Positions 18,308 to 27,036 of a stretch of DNA of 64,000 bases are shown one piece after another. A program made the translations under genes and the position numbers. The notes under the pieces were generated by a model, which ran no database searches, had not been told where the DNA came from, and saw only the letters and a list, made by a program, of their open reading frames with translations. The stretch is from positions 554,672-618,671 of the forward strand of contig NZ_LR733519.1 in the NCBI RefSeq assembly GCF_902506145.1, in the 5' to 3' direction. Every line of letters begins with the position of its first letter. Position 1 is the stretch's first letter. The stretch is from Burkholderia sp. 8Y. GTDB taxonomy: Bacteria; Pseudomonadota; Gammaproteobacteria; Burkholderiales; Burkholderiaceae.

Positions 18308-19188
18308 GCACGCCGCAGTTGATCGAGCCGCCGGTGCGGCCGGAGTTCGAACGGATGCCGCCCGCGCCCGCAGCCGACGCTAGGCGGCACGATGCGACGA
18401 TACCGCTTGCAAAGCGTGTTCTAGATGACGCGTGGCTGCGCAAGACGCTGATTGCGCTCGTGCTGATCGCGTTATGGGAATGTGCCGCGCGCATGGTCGA
18501 TAACGACTTGCTGCTGCCGACCTTTAGCGCGACGTGTGTCGCCTTCGTTCAAGTCGTTGTTTCTGGCGAGTTGATCGAGAAGACCGCGATATCCCTGTCC
18601 GTGCTGCTGCGCGGGTATCTGCTGGGCGCGGCGCTTGCGTTCGTGCTGACGTCGCTCGCTGTATCGACACGCATCGGTCGTGACATTCTTTCGATGCTCA
18701 CAGCCATGTTCAATCCCTTGCCGTCCATTGCATTGCTGCCGCTCGCCTTGCTATGGTTCGGGCTGGGGACGGGCAGTCTGCTTTTCGTGCTCGTGCATTC
18801 GGTGCTGTGGCCGCTCGCGCTCAATACCTATGCGGGCTTTCAGGCGGTGCCCTCGACGCTGCGCATGACCGGCCGCAACTATGGGCTCACGGGATTGCGG
18901 CACGTCGTGCTGATTCTCGTGCCCGCCGCGTTGCCTTCCATTCTTGCGGGCTTGCGCGTGGGTTGGGCGTTTGCCTGGCGCACGCTGATCGCCGCAGAAC
19001 TCGTGTTCGGTGCGAGTTCGGGCAGGGGCGGACTGGGCTGGTACATCTTCCAGAACCGCAACGAACTCTATACGGACCGCGTTTTCGCGGGGTTGGCCGC
19101 GGTGATCGTGATTGGTCTTGCGGTCGAGCATCTCGTCTTCGATACGATCGAACGCGTGACCGTGCGGCGCTGGGGCGTTCAGTCGTAA
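18304..19188 (+). CDS. ABC importer permease, sulfonate/taurine type (SsuC/TauC-like)
   Basis: A 294-residue inner-membrane permease with about six membrane segments after a 40-residue cytoplasmic N-terminus. The EAA loop that docks on the ATPase is visible as AAELVFGASSGRGGLGWYI. Its ATG overlaps the ATPase stop by four bases (ATGA), giving translational coupling. A perfect inverted repeat lies 44 bases after the stop. Confidence 0.9.
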   Translation: MSTPQLIEPPVRPEFERMPPAPAADARRHDATIPLAKRVLDDAWLRKTLIALVLIALWECAARMVDNDLLLPTFSATCVAFVQVVVSGELIEKTAISLSVLLRGYLLGAALAFVLTSLAVSTRIGRDILSMLTAMFNPLPSIALLPLALLWFGLGTGSLLFVLVHSVLWPLALNTYAGFQAVPSTLRMTGRNYGLTGLRHVVLILVPAALPSILAGLRVGWAFAWRTLIAAELVFGASSGRGGLGWYIFQNRNELYTDRVFAGLAAVIVIGLAVEHLVFDTIERVTVRRWGVQS

Positions 19189-19232
19189 CGCGCGGCGTGC
19201 GATAGCGAAGTATCTGAGCTATGCGCCGCTTT

Positions 19233-19252
19233 AAGCCGCTCGCGAGCGGCTT
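19233..19252 (+). terminator. Inverted repeat after the ABC importer operon
   Basis: AAGCCGCTCGCGAGCGGCTT is a perfect 20-base palindrome (stem of up to 8 with a 4-base loop), followed by CTGTGAC. There is no real T tract, so it is a probable but not certain terminator. Confidence 0.55.
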
Positions 19253-19926
19253 CTGTGACATGACCGATGTATGGCGCGGGGGTGAATTGGTTGCGGCGGC
19301 GTCGGGCGCGCTATGACGCACTATGGTCATGATCGCGGCCCGGTCCTATACCCGTCTTACAGCGCCGCGCCATCAGTTGCGCGTCGGTTAAACCAACGTC
19401 TGCGGACAACGCAACGCAACGAACAATACGCCCACGCGCGGCACGACGAGTCTTCCCGCCATTATGCGATGCGACGCTTAGGCTCTGAGATTCGCCGACG
19501 CCTCCGGTCGCCCGACGCGCTACACGATGCCGATGAACGACATCGTGATCGCGGTGCCAACGCTCGCGCGAATTAACATGGGCTTTCGCCGAACCTATCC
19601 GCGAACCGTTCTTGAAGCGGCGCCTCGATCCGCCGCAACCAAACTCCCGCCGAACGCAACGCGAAACCAGACTGCGCATCTAACTGCTACAGGTGAAGCG
19701 GCACGAACAGCAGCAGCAAGGTCATAGCCATGATCGTGGCGAACAAGCCAAAGACGCACACGTAGCCATCACGCTGTCCACGAACGCAGCGTTCTACGTA
19801 TGGCGAGGCAGAAGGAAGCGACGCGCACACGAATCGACTGGCACACGTCATCACGAGGCGGCACGCATCCTGCATTGCGTGTACGATCGACGGCGATCAA
19901 ACGCCATGACCGATGGAGACCGCAGA
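19253..19926. other. Intergenic region with possible membrane-protein remnants
   Basis: No convincing intact gene in about 670 bases. On the minus strand two short hydrophobic C-terminal-like tails can be read: VCVFGLFATIMAMTLLLLF (ending at 19690) and LIRASVGTAITMSFIGIV (ending near 19526). They could be small membrane proteins or degraded C-termini; neither has a clear start and ribosome site. The right edge holds the exonuclease III promoter. Confidence 0.35.
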
Positions 19927-20727
19927 ATGAAAATCGCGACCTTCAATATCAACGGCATACGCTCGCGTCTCGATGCCTTGCTTGCATGGCTCGAACGCGA
20001 AGCGCCGGATGTCGTCTGCTTGCAGGAACTCAAGGCGACCGACGCCCAGTTTCCCGTTTCGGCCATACGAAGTGCAGGCTACGGCGCGGTCTGGCACGGA
20101 CAGGCATCGTGGAATGGCGTGGCGATTCTGGCTAGAGACACGGAGCCGGTCTTGAGCCGTCGCGGCTTGCCCGGCGGCGAGGACGACACGCATAGCCGTT
20201 ATATCGAAGCGGCGGTGCATGGCATTCTGATCGGCTGTCTCTATCTTCCTAACGGCAATCCGCAGCCCGGCCCGAAATTCGACTACAAGCTCGCATGGTT
20301 CGAACGCTTCAACGCGCATGCAGAGGCGCTGTTCAAAAGCGGCCATCCGGTGGTGCTCGCGGGCGACTATAACGTCGTGCCGACCGACGAAGACATCTAT
20401 AACACGCGCTCATGGCTGAAAGACGCGCTGCTTCAGCCCGAAAGCCGCGCCGCTTACGCGAAGCTGCTCGCGCAGGGCTGGACGGATGCGCTGCGCAAGA
20501 AACATCCCGATGAACGCATCTACACGTTCTGGGATTATTTTCGTCAGCACTGGCAGACGAACTCCGGGCTGCGCATCGATCACCTTCTGCTCAGCAAGGA
20601 CTTGGCGACTCGACTTCAGGATGCCGGCGTCGATAAATGGGTGCGCGGCGAGCCGCACGCGAGCGATCATGCGCCCGCGTGGGTCGTATTGAAGGAGCCG
20701 CGCACGAAGAAGAAAGCCGCCGACTGA
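19927..20727 (+). CDS. xth: Exodeoxyribonuclease III (AP endonuclease family)
   Basis: A 266-residue EEP-fold enzyme that cleaves at abasic sites and degrades 3' ends in base-excision repair. Motifs are FNINGIRSR at the N-terminus, the metal ligand Glu in CLQELK, LPNGNP, GDYNVVPTDEDIYN with the catalytic Asp/Asn, LRIDHLLLS and the final SDHAPAWV catalytic Asp-His. The ATG at 19927 has GGAG upstream; a longer in-frame reading from 19693 adds unrelated sequence. Its stop lies 13 bases from the stop of the convergent phasin gene. Confidence 0.95.
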   Translation: MKIATFNINGIRSRLDALLAWLEREAPDVVCLQELKATDAQFPVSAIRSAGYGAVWHGQASWNGVAILARDTEPVLSRRGLPGGEDDTHSRYIEAAVHGILIGCLYLPNGNPQPGPKFDYKLAWFERFNAHAEALFKSGHPVVLAGDYNVVPTDEDIYNTRSWLKDALLQPESRAAYAKLLAQGWTDALRKKHPDERIYTFWDYFRQHWQTNSGLRIDHLLLSKDLATRLQDAGVDKWVRGEPHASDHAPAWVVLKEPRTKKKAAD

Positions 20728-20740
20728 TACCTGCTCGTCC

Positions 20741-21367
20741 CTAGCTCTGGCGTCGCGACGACGAACGCGGCGCCTTGACCGGCGCGCCTTCCGGATTGTC
20801 CGCAGGCAGAATCAGGGGCTTCGCTTGGTCGGCGGACTCGTTGGTGGACTGTTCAGCGGACTCCTTGGCCGTTTCGTTGGCAATCTCGCCGCTTGCATCG
20901 AGAATCACGCCGCTCGTGTTCTCCGCTGCTTCGCTCGCCGTTTCCGCGAGATTGGTGACGACGAGGCTCGTCGTTTCCGTCGTCTCTTGCGTCGCCTGCG
21001 CGCCGCTATCGGCCAAGCCCTTCAGCGTGATGCCGTTGCGTTCATATTGACTCCGCACTTCGCCGATGATGTCCGCTTCGGTCGACGTGATGATCGACAG
21101 CACGTGCTGACTATAGGAAGCCGCCTTTTGCGGCAACTGCGCGAGCATCACGGACTGCCAGCCGAGCACCACGCCGGGGGTCGTATCGTCGCCGGTGCGC
21201 AGCAGCGTATTGCTTTCCTCGATGACTGTACGCACGGTCTGCACATTCAGCTCTGTCAGCGCGTGCAGGGCGCTCGCGAAACGTTCGCTGGCGTTCAGGA
21301 ATGCCTGAAGATTGGCGCGCGCGATGGACGGCATCTGATAGGCGATGAAACCGGGATACTGAAACAT
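20741..21367 (-). CDS. Phasin (polyhydroxyalkanoate granule-associated protein)
   Basis: A 208-residue amphipathic, largely helical protein. The N-terminal part (residues 12-110) matches the phasin 2 family: an ARANLQAFLNASERFASAL helix, then ALTELNVQTVRTVIEES and a third helix with the heptad-like EADIIGEVRSQYERNG. The second half is Ala/Glu/Ser/Thr-rich and ends in a Pro/Arg basic tail, as in PHA-coating phasins. CGAAAGGAGCGGTCA before the ATG is a strong ribosome site. It coats PHB granules in the cytoplasm and controls their size. Confidence 0.88.
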   Translation of the reverse strand: MFQYPGFIAYQMPSIARANLQAFLNASERFASALHALTELNVQTVRTVIEESNTLLRTGDDTTPGVVLGWQSVMLAQLPQKAASYSQHVLSIITSTEADIIGEVRSQYERNGITLKGLADSGAQATQETTETTSLVVTNLAETASEAAENTSGVILDASGEIANETAKESAEQSTNESADQAKPLILPADNPEGAPVKAPRSSSRRQS

Positions 21368-21551
21368 TGACCGCTCCTTTCGTAAGCCGAATGACTATCG
21401 GTAAATGACGAACGCGGGGCGGGCAAGCCACACACTCATTTCGCATTCAGCGCGAAGTGAAGCGGCGCGGCCCGCGCCTTATGAGTTGATTCAGACGAAG
21501 CAAAGGTATCCCGGTTCCCATTGAAACCCCGAATTTTTCAAGCACGACCGG

Positions 21552-22439
21552 TCACGTCGCGCTGTACATCTTTGCCGGTCGCGCGTGCTCAAGCGACGCC
21601 AAAAATTGCATGACGTGCGCGCGTCCCCCGTTGCGCCACGCGTCGAGATGATCGGCGTCTTCGATCATCGCAAGATGCTTGTCGCCTCGGGCAGCATCGA
21701 AAAGACGCTGGAAATGGACCGGCGGCACCACGAAGTCCCGCGTTCCGCCGTAGATGAGCACGGGCGCGCGCACGCAGGCGATCTTCGAAAGATTGTCGTA
21801 GCGGTCGCGAGCCAGGGCGCGAACCGGAAAGAACCGAAAGCGGGCCGCCGCGACATCGACGATGCTCGTGAACGGCGCTTCAAGTATGAGCGCATCGATG
21901 CGCGCTTCGCTTGCAAGCTGCACGGCCACGCCGGAGCCCAGCGAATAGCCGTGCAGCACGATAAACGGCGAGCGCGCGGCGGCGTAGGCGTAGGCGGCGC
22001 GTGCATCGGCATAGAGCCCTGCCTCGTGCGGCTTGCCGGGATTGCCGCCATAGCCGCGATATTCCGCAAGCAGCACGCCGTAGCCGGCTTCGATCAGTTC
22101 CAGCGCAATGTGCCCGCGTTGCGTCAGGTCTTCTCCGTTGCCATGAAAAAGCAGCACGGTCGCTGAATGCGCGTCAGGCGGCGCGCGATAGCGTGCCTGC
22201 AATCGCAAGCCGTCTTGCGTGTCGAGCGTAATGACGTCGGTTCTATCTTCCAGCGTCGCATCGACGAAAGCCTGTATCTGTTCCAGCGGATACACGAGCC
22301 GCCCTTGCAGCCAGTACAGTGCGGCGAGTGCAAAGAGATAGGCCAAAGCGACGGCCGCAAGAAGAACGCATAGTGCTTGAATCATGAGTGGCCGCAACGC
22401 ATGTCGTTCCTCATTCGCGCGGGCGGATGCCGGCGTCAT
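21552..22439 (-). CDS. Membrane-anchored alpha/beta hydrolase (BEM46/ABHD13-like)
   Basis: A 295-residue hydrolase with one N-terminal membrane helix (residues 20-43) that places the catalytic domain outside the inner membrane or anchors it. The nucleophile elbow is GYSLGSG (Ser), with oxyanion region LLFHGNGEDL, a late Asp in YGGTRDFVVPP and His in DADHLDAW. The start at 22439 overlaps the upstream permease by 29 bases and has CAAGGCG before it; the alternative at 22385 lacks a ribosome site. Probably cotranscribed with the permease. Substrate unknown, likely an ester or thioester. Confidence 0.82.
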   Translation of the reverse strand: MTPASARANEERHALRPLMIQALCVLLAAVALAYLFALAALYWLQGRLVYPLEQIQAFVDATLEDRTDVITLDTQDGLRLQARYRAPPDAHSATVLLFHGNGEDLTQRGHIALELIEAGYGVLLAEYRGYGGNPGKPHEAGLYADARAAYAYAAARSPFIVLHGYSLGSGVAVQLASEARIDALILEAPFTSIVDVAAARFRFFPVRALARDRYDNLSKIACVRAPVLIYGGTRDFVVPPVHFQRLFDAARGDKHLAMIEDADHLDAWRNGGRAHVMQFLASLEHARPAKMYSAT

Positions 22440-23790
22440 CGCCTTGACGCAAGCTCAAAGGCATTTCCGCCGCTATTTCGCGCTGTACGTGGTCCGTGGA
22501 TTGTCCGCGATTGAAGAGCGCGTTCAGGCAAATCGCGAAGATCGCGGCCAGTGTAATGCCGCTATGCGTAAGCGGGCCGGCCCACGCGGGCATTTGGCTA
22601 AAGAATGTCGGCGCCGCGAGCGGAATGACGCCCACGCCAAGACTGATCGCAATGATGAGCAGGTTGTTTTTGCTTTCGAAGTCCACCTTGCTCAGAATCT
22701 TGACGCCTGTCGCCGCGACCATGCCGAACATCGCGATGCCCGCGCCGCCCAATACGACGACCGGTATCGACGCAATGAGGTTCGAGAGCTTCGGCAAAAG
22801 CCCGAGCAACATCAGGATAACGCCCGATACCGCGACGACCCAGCGGCTTTTTACACCCGTGATGCCGACGAGCCCGATGTTCTGCGAAAACGACGAATGC
22901 GGAAACGTATTGAACACGCCGCCGATGACCGTGCCGAGTCCGTCCGTGCGCAGGCCGCGCGTGGCATCGGCGCGCGTGACGGGGCGCATCGTCAGATCGC
23001 CGAGCGCGAGAAACATGCCGAGCGATTCGACCATGATCACGATCATCACGAGGCACAGCGACGCAATGGCCGCGATGTCGAAGGTCGGCAAGCCGAACGC
23101 GAACGGGCGCACCGGCGCGAACCATGCGGCACGCCCGACGCCCGAAAAGTCCACTACGCCCATCGGCAACGCGACGAGAAAGCCGATCGCCATGCCGAGG
23201 AGCACCGAGATATTCGCGATGAAGCCCTTCAGATACTTGTTGATGAGGAGAATGGCCAGCAGCACGATGCCCGCGATCATCAGGTTCTTCGGCTCGCCGA
23301 AATGCGGTGCGCCGTGTCCGCCGCCGGCCCAGTTGATCGCAACGGGAAAGAGTGTCATGCCGATGGTCAGGATGATCGTGCCGGTCACGATAGGCGGGAA
23401 GAAGCGCATCAGCCGCCCGAAAAACGGCGCGATGAGGATGGCAAACACGCCTGCGGCAATCGTCGCGCCGAATATCGCCGGCAGCCCCGCGCCTGACGAT
23501 GCCATGGCGACCATCGGCCCGACCGGGGCAAAACTCACGCCCATGATGACGGGCAGCCGGATGCCGAACTTCCATATGCCGATGCACTGAATCAGCGTGA
23601 CGATGCCGCAAGCAAAGAGATCCGAACTGATCAGAAACGCCACCTGATCCTTCGGCAGCTTGAGCGCCGCGCCGATAATGAGCGGCACGGCGATTGCCCC
23701 CGCATACATGACAAGCACGTGCTGAATGCCGACGGCGAGCATCTGTCCTGAGGGCAGCACTTCGTCGACGGGATGGTGGGTTTGTGCCAT
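22411..23790 (-). CDS. NCS2-family nucleobase permease (xanthine/uracil type)
   Basis: A 459-residue inner-membrane proton symporter with about 14 membrane segments. The signature motif of the family is present as SQNIGLVGITGVKSRWV in the TM9 region. SFAPVGPMVAMA near TM3 and MVESLGMFLALGD in TM8 (functional Glu) match xanthine/urate and uracil carriers. MAQTHHPVDEVLP at 23790 is preferred over an upstream in-frame ATG because CCCGGAGCGCAC precedes it. The exact base cannot be told apart from sequence alone. Confidence 0.9.
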   Translation of the reverse strand: MAQTHHPVDEVLPSGQMLAVGIQHVLVMYAGAIAVPLIIGAALKLPKDQVAFLISSDLFACGIVTLIQCIGIWKFGIRLPVIMGVSFAPVGPMVAMASSGAGLPAIFGATIAAGVFAILIAPFFGRLMRFFPPIVTGTIILTIGMTLFPVAINWAGGGHGAPHFGEPKNLMIAGIVLLAILLINKYLKGFIANISVLLGMAIGFLVALPMGVVDFSGVGRAAWFAPVRPFAFGLPTFDIAAIASLCLVMIVIMVESLGMFLALGDLTMRPVTRADATRGLRTDGLGTVIGGVFNTFPHSSFSQNIGLVGITGVKSRWVVAVSGVILMLLGLLPKLSNLIASIPVVVLGGAGIAMFGMVAATGVKILSKVDFESKNNLLIIAISLGVGVIPLAAPTFFSQMPAWAGPLTHSGITLAAIFAICLNALFNRGQSTDHVQREIAAEMPLSLRQGDDAGIRPRE

Positions 23791-24185
23791 GTGCGCTCCG
23801 GGCAATGTGATCGCGTGATGTGCGACCGAGTATTGCACCCGCCGGCGCGCAAAAAAATATTCGTGCCGCTATAAGCGGGATCGCATCTCAGCGATTCTTG
23901 GCAAGGACATATGACCGCTTTTTGTCCATCCACCGACGAACGCCCGGCATATTTTCCCGCGCCCTAAATAAAGGGCAGTGAATCTTCGCAAGAATCGCGA
24001 TAACTCTTGCGACGCAAGGCCAAGCGTACTGTTGAATTTCAAGATGGCGTGCTACATTCCGAGCGCCTTTGTGTTGCGCGGGGACGGGCGCGGCCTGCGC
24101 GCCCTCATGCTTTCAACGCAAAGGAACAGCGACATCCGGGGCTTTTGGCGCCCATAAAAATCATCATTCGCACAGGGATCTCGGC
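23791..24185. other. Intergenic region between divergent permease and stressosome genes
   Basis: About 395 bases that must contain both promoters. CCCTAAATAAAGGG (23962-23975) is a small inverted repeat and the stretch 23850-23960 is AT-richer. No riboswitch-like fold recognised. Confidence 0.4.
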
Positions 24186-25103
24186 ATGGAAATGGTCGGC
24201 GGAACGCGACTCGCCCAACTCTTCACTTCGAATCAGGCGGAACTGCTCGCCGAATGGATCACCCAGCAGCATGCAATCGCGTCGCGGCGCGGGCTTGTCG
24301 GGGAAGCCGAGCTTCGCAATCAGTTCGGACAGTTCGTCTCTTTGCTGCTTGCCGCGCTCGCAGCGTCGGATCGTGTCGATTTCAAGGCGTCGAACTGGCA
24401 GGAAGTGCGCGCATTTCTCGCGGATATGTCGGGGCAGCGCGCCCGTCAGGGTTTCTCGCCGGTCGAAACCGCCATGTTCGTGTTCTCGCTGAAGCAACCG
24501 CTCGTCGCGCGTCTGCGTCTGCAACTGGCGAGCGACCCGGTCGCGCTCGCGGATCTCACGTGGACCGTCAGCTCGCTCTTCGACGAACTCGGCCTTTACA
24601 CCACCGAGGTGTTCCAGGCGAGCCGCGAGCAGGTGATCGTGCGCCAGCAGCAGGAACTGCTCGAACTCTCGACGCCGGTTGTGCAACTGTGGGACGGCAT
24701 TCTCGCGCTGCCGCTCATCGGCACGCTGGATTCCGCGCGCACGCAAGTCGTGATGGAGAACCTGCTGCAGAAGATCGTCGAGACCGGCGCGGCCATCGCG
24801 ATCATCGACATCACGGGCGTGCCGACCGTCGATACGCTCGTTGCGCAGCATTTGCTCAAGACGGTCGCGGCGGCGCGGCTGATGGGCGCGGACTGCATCA
24901 TCAGCGGCATTCGTCCGCAGATCGCGCAGACCATCGTGCATCTGGGCGTGAACCTGTCGAACGTGACGACGAAAGCGTCGCTCGCGGCGGCGTTCATCGT
25001 CGCGCTGCAACGCACCGGCAAGTCGGTGACGGCGGCAGGCGCGCAGGAAAACGCTGCGCGCAACGGCGTCGGCGGCATGCACGATTCGTCGCAGCCGGAA
25101 TGA
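24186..25103 (+). CDS. rsbR: RsbR-type stressosome scaffold protein (RsbRD N-terminal domain plus STAS)
   Basis: A 305-residue protein in two parts. Residues 8-150 resemble the RsbRD N-terminal domain (LAQLFTSNQAELLAEWITQ, a helical sensor), and residues 165-275 form a STAS domain. The STAS part holds DITGVPTVDTLVAQHLL and ISGIRPQIAQTIVHLGVNL. Thr217 and Ser265 align by position with the phosphorylated Thr171 and Thr205 of B. subtilis RsbRA, the second being substituted by Ser. With RsbS it builds the stressosome core and releases RsbT on signal. ATG 24186 has AGGGATCTCGGC before it. First gene of a six-gene operon. Confidence 0.88.
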   Translation: MEMVGGTRLAQLFTSNQAELLAEWITQQHAIASRRGLVGEAELRNQFGQFVSLLLAALAASDRVDFKASNWQEVRAFLADMSGQRARQGFSPVETAMFVFSLKQPLVARLRLQLASDPVALADLTWTVSSLFDELGLYTTEVFQASREQVIVRQQQELLELSTPVVQLWDGILALPLIGTLDSARTQVVMENLLQKIVETGAAIAIIDITGVPTVDTLVAQHLLKTVAAARLMGADCIISGIRPQIAQTIVHLGVNLSNVTTKASLAAAFIVALQRTGKSVTAAGAQENAARNGVGGMHDSSQPE

Positions 25104-25155
25104 CGGCGCGCGAGATCTTCAACCGCATGCACCGCGACTGAACAGGGCCCAAGCG

Positions 25156-25515
25156 ATGGATCGCATTCCAATTCTCACGATGGGCAAGCTGCTGCTCGTC
25201 ACCATTCAAGTGGACATGCACGACCGCCTTGCGCTCGCGCTGCAGGACGATCTGACGAGCCGCATCGTGAAGGACGGCGCGAAGGGCGTCTTGATCGACA
25301 TTTCGTCGCTCGACGTGGTCGATTCGTTCATCGGACGCATGATCGGCAACACGGCGGCGATGGCGCGCGTGCTCGACGCGCAGACGGTCGTCGTCGGCAT
25401 GCAGCCTTCGGTCGCGATCACGCTCGTGGAACTGGGGCTCACGCTCTCCGGCGTTCGCACGGCGCTCAATGTGGAAAAAGGCATGGCGCTGCTTACCGGG
25501 GGCGGCGCGGGCTGA
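25156..25515 (+). CDS. rsbS: RsbS-type STAS scaffold/antagonist
   Basis: A 119-residue single STAS domain. IDISSLDVVDSFIGRMIGN contains Ser57, equivalent to the RsbS phosphoserine (Ser59 in B. subtilis) that the RsbT kinase modifies, and VGMQPSVAITLVELGLTL is the following strand-helix. Unphosphorylated RsbS holds RsbT in the stressosome. It lies 52 bases after rsbR and 22 bases before rsbT. Confidence 0.9.
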   Translation: MDRIPILTMGKLLLVTIQVDMHDRLALALQDDLTSRIVKDGAKGVLIDISSLDVVDSFIGRMIGNTAAMARVLDAQTVVVGMQPSVAITLVELGLTLSGVRTALNVEKGMALLTGGGAG

Positions 25516-25537
25516 CGGCCGCGAAGCGAACCATTCC

Positions 25538-25978
25538 ATGATCACCTTCGATTCCTCGGCAGCGCGCGCTGCCTCTTCACCGGCCGAGACGCTGCCGATC
25601 CGCTCGGACGAGCAGATCGTGCGGCTGCGCCAGTTCGTGCGCGAGAAGGCAGTGGCGCAGGGCTTGTCCCTCATCGATCAGACCAAGTTCGTGACGGCGG
25701 CAAGCGAACTGGCACGCAACACCCTCATCTACGGTGGCGGCGGCGACGTGCATTGCACGCTCGTCGAGCGCAATGGCCGCCGTGGCCTCAAACTGGAATT
25801 CGTCGATACGGGGCCGGGCATTCCCGACATCCCCCGCGCGCTCTCGGACGGCTACACGTCCGGCAGCGGCCTTGGCCTCGGCCTCGGCGGCGCGAAACGC
25901 CTGTGCGACGAATTCGATATCCGCTCTGCGCCGGGTGAAGGCACGCACGTCTCGATCACGAAATGGAAACCGTTCTAA
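25538..25978 (+). CDS. rsbT: RsbT-type serine/threonine switch kinase
   Basis: A 146-residue HATPase_c protein of the anti-sigma-factor type. The N-box has Asn61 in ASELARNTLIYG, the G1 box is VDTGPGIPDI and the G2 loop is GSGLGLGLGGAKR, all intact, so kinase activity on RsbR and RsbS is expected. The ATG at 25538 is chosen over an earlier in-frame one inside rsbS. Its 3' end overlaps the next gene by 16 bases, indicating tight coupling. Confidence 0.9.
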   Translation: MITFDSSAARAASSPAETLPIRSDEQIVRLRQFVREKAVAQGLSLIDQTKFVTAASELARNTLIYGGGGDVHCTLVERNGRRGLKLEFVDTGPGIPDIPRALSDGYTSGSGLGLGLGGAKRLCDEFDIRSAPGEGTHVSITKWKPF

Positions 25979-27036
25979 AGGAGTCGATGGCGGCGCAACA
26001 GCGCCACGAGATCGCCGAGGCGACCCAGATTGCCTCTGCGCGACGCTCCATCGGCGAGCTTGCGCGCGGGCTCGGTTTCAACGAGACCATTGCGGGCGAG
26101 CTCGCGATCGTCGTCACCGAATGCGGCACCAATCTGCTCAAGCATGCCGGCAGCGGCGAGCTGCTCGTGCGTCCGCTCATGGACGCGGGCGAGCGTTACG
26201 GCATCGAGATTCTGTGCGTCGATAGCGGGCCCGGCATCCACGATCTGTACCGCTGCTTCGAGGACGGCTACACGACGGCGGGCAGCCCCGGCAACGGCAT
26301 GGGCGCGATCCGGCGTCTCTCCGGCGAACTCGACATCTGGAGCATGCCGCAACAGGGCACCGTGATGCGCGTCGTCTGCTGGAACCGCGCGGCCGCGCCT
26401 GTCGCCGCCGATCCCGCCGCGCCTGCGCGCGTGACGTATGGCGTCGTCAACCTGCCGCTTCGCACCGAGACCGTCTCCGGCGACGCGTGGTCCTGCAGCG
26501 CGGGCGATAACGGCTTCACCGTGCTCGTCGCGGATGGCCTCGGCCACGGACCGCTCGCCAACGTCGCGGCGGTCGAAGCGGCGCGCGTGCTCGGCTCCCA
26601 CGGGGACGCGCCGCTCGAACGCATCATGGAGATCGCGAACGAAGCCTTGCGTCCCACGCGCGGCGCGGCGGTCGGCATCGCGCGCATGCCGACGCTGGCG
26701 AGCACGGCATCGGCGAGCGGCGCGAAGGTCGCGTTCACTGGAATTGGCAACATCGCGGCGAGCGTGTGGACGGAAAGTTCGCACCGGCATTTGGTGTCGC
26801 ACAGCGGCATCGTCGGGCATGGCGCGCGGCGCGTGCAGCAATTCGACGTGCCGTATCCGCCCAGTGCGCTCGTCGTGCTGCACTCGGATGGAATCGGTTC
26901 GCGCTGGGATCTCGCGCGCTATCCGGGCCTGAGCGCGCGGCATCCGGCGCTCGTCGCAGCGGTGCTGTATCGCGACTTCTCGCGTGGCCGCGACGACGTC
27001 ACCGTGTTCGTCGCCCGCGCGGCCGGGGGCGCGTGA
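25963..27036 (+). CDS. RsbX-like PP2C/SpoIIE phosphatase with an N-terminal RsbT-type ATPase domain
   Basis: A 357-residue fusion. Residues 10-135 form a second anti-sigma-type HATPase (LAIVVTECGTNLLKHAG with the Asn, VDSGPGIHDL, GNGMGAIRRLSGELD). Residues 150-355 form a SpoIIE/RsbX phosphatase with DGLGHGPLANVAAVEA (metal-binding Asp) and SDGIGSRWD, and a closing GRDDVTVFV (final metal Asp). In Bacillus RsbX resets the stressosome by dephosphorylating RsbR and RsbS; here an ATPase is joined to it. Overlaps rsbT by 16 bases and shares one base with the next gene (TGATG). Confidence 0.87.
   Translation: METVLKESMAAQQRHEIAEATQIASARRSIGELARGLGFNETIAGELAIVVTECGTNLLKHAGSGELLVRPLMDAGERYGIEILCVDSGPGIHDLYRCFEDGYTTAGSPGNGMGAIRRLSGELDIWSMPQQGTVMRVVCWNRAAAPVAADPAAPARVTYGVVNLPLRTETVSGDAWSCSAGDNGFTVLVADGLGHGPLANVAAVEAARVLGSHGDAPLERIMEIANEALRPTRGAAVGIARMPTLASTASASGAKVAFTGIGNIAASVWTESSHRHLVSHSGIVGHGARRVQQFDVPYPPSALVVLHSDGIGSRWDLARYPGLSARHPALVAAVLYRDFSRGRDDVTVFVARAAGGA

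Noticed and set aside
19311..19679. 122-codon minus-strand frame
   Set aside because: Arg/His/Gly-rich composition typical of non-coding GC-rich DNA and no ribosome site.
22384..23590. Long plus-strand frames opposite the NCS2 permease
   Set aside because: Met/Pro/Arg-rich low-complexity products; the minus strand encodes an intact membrane transporter.
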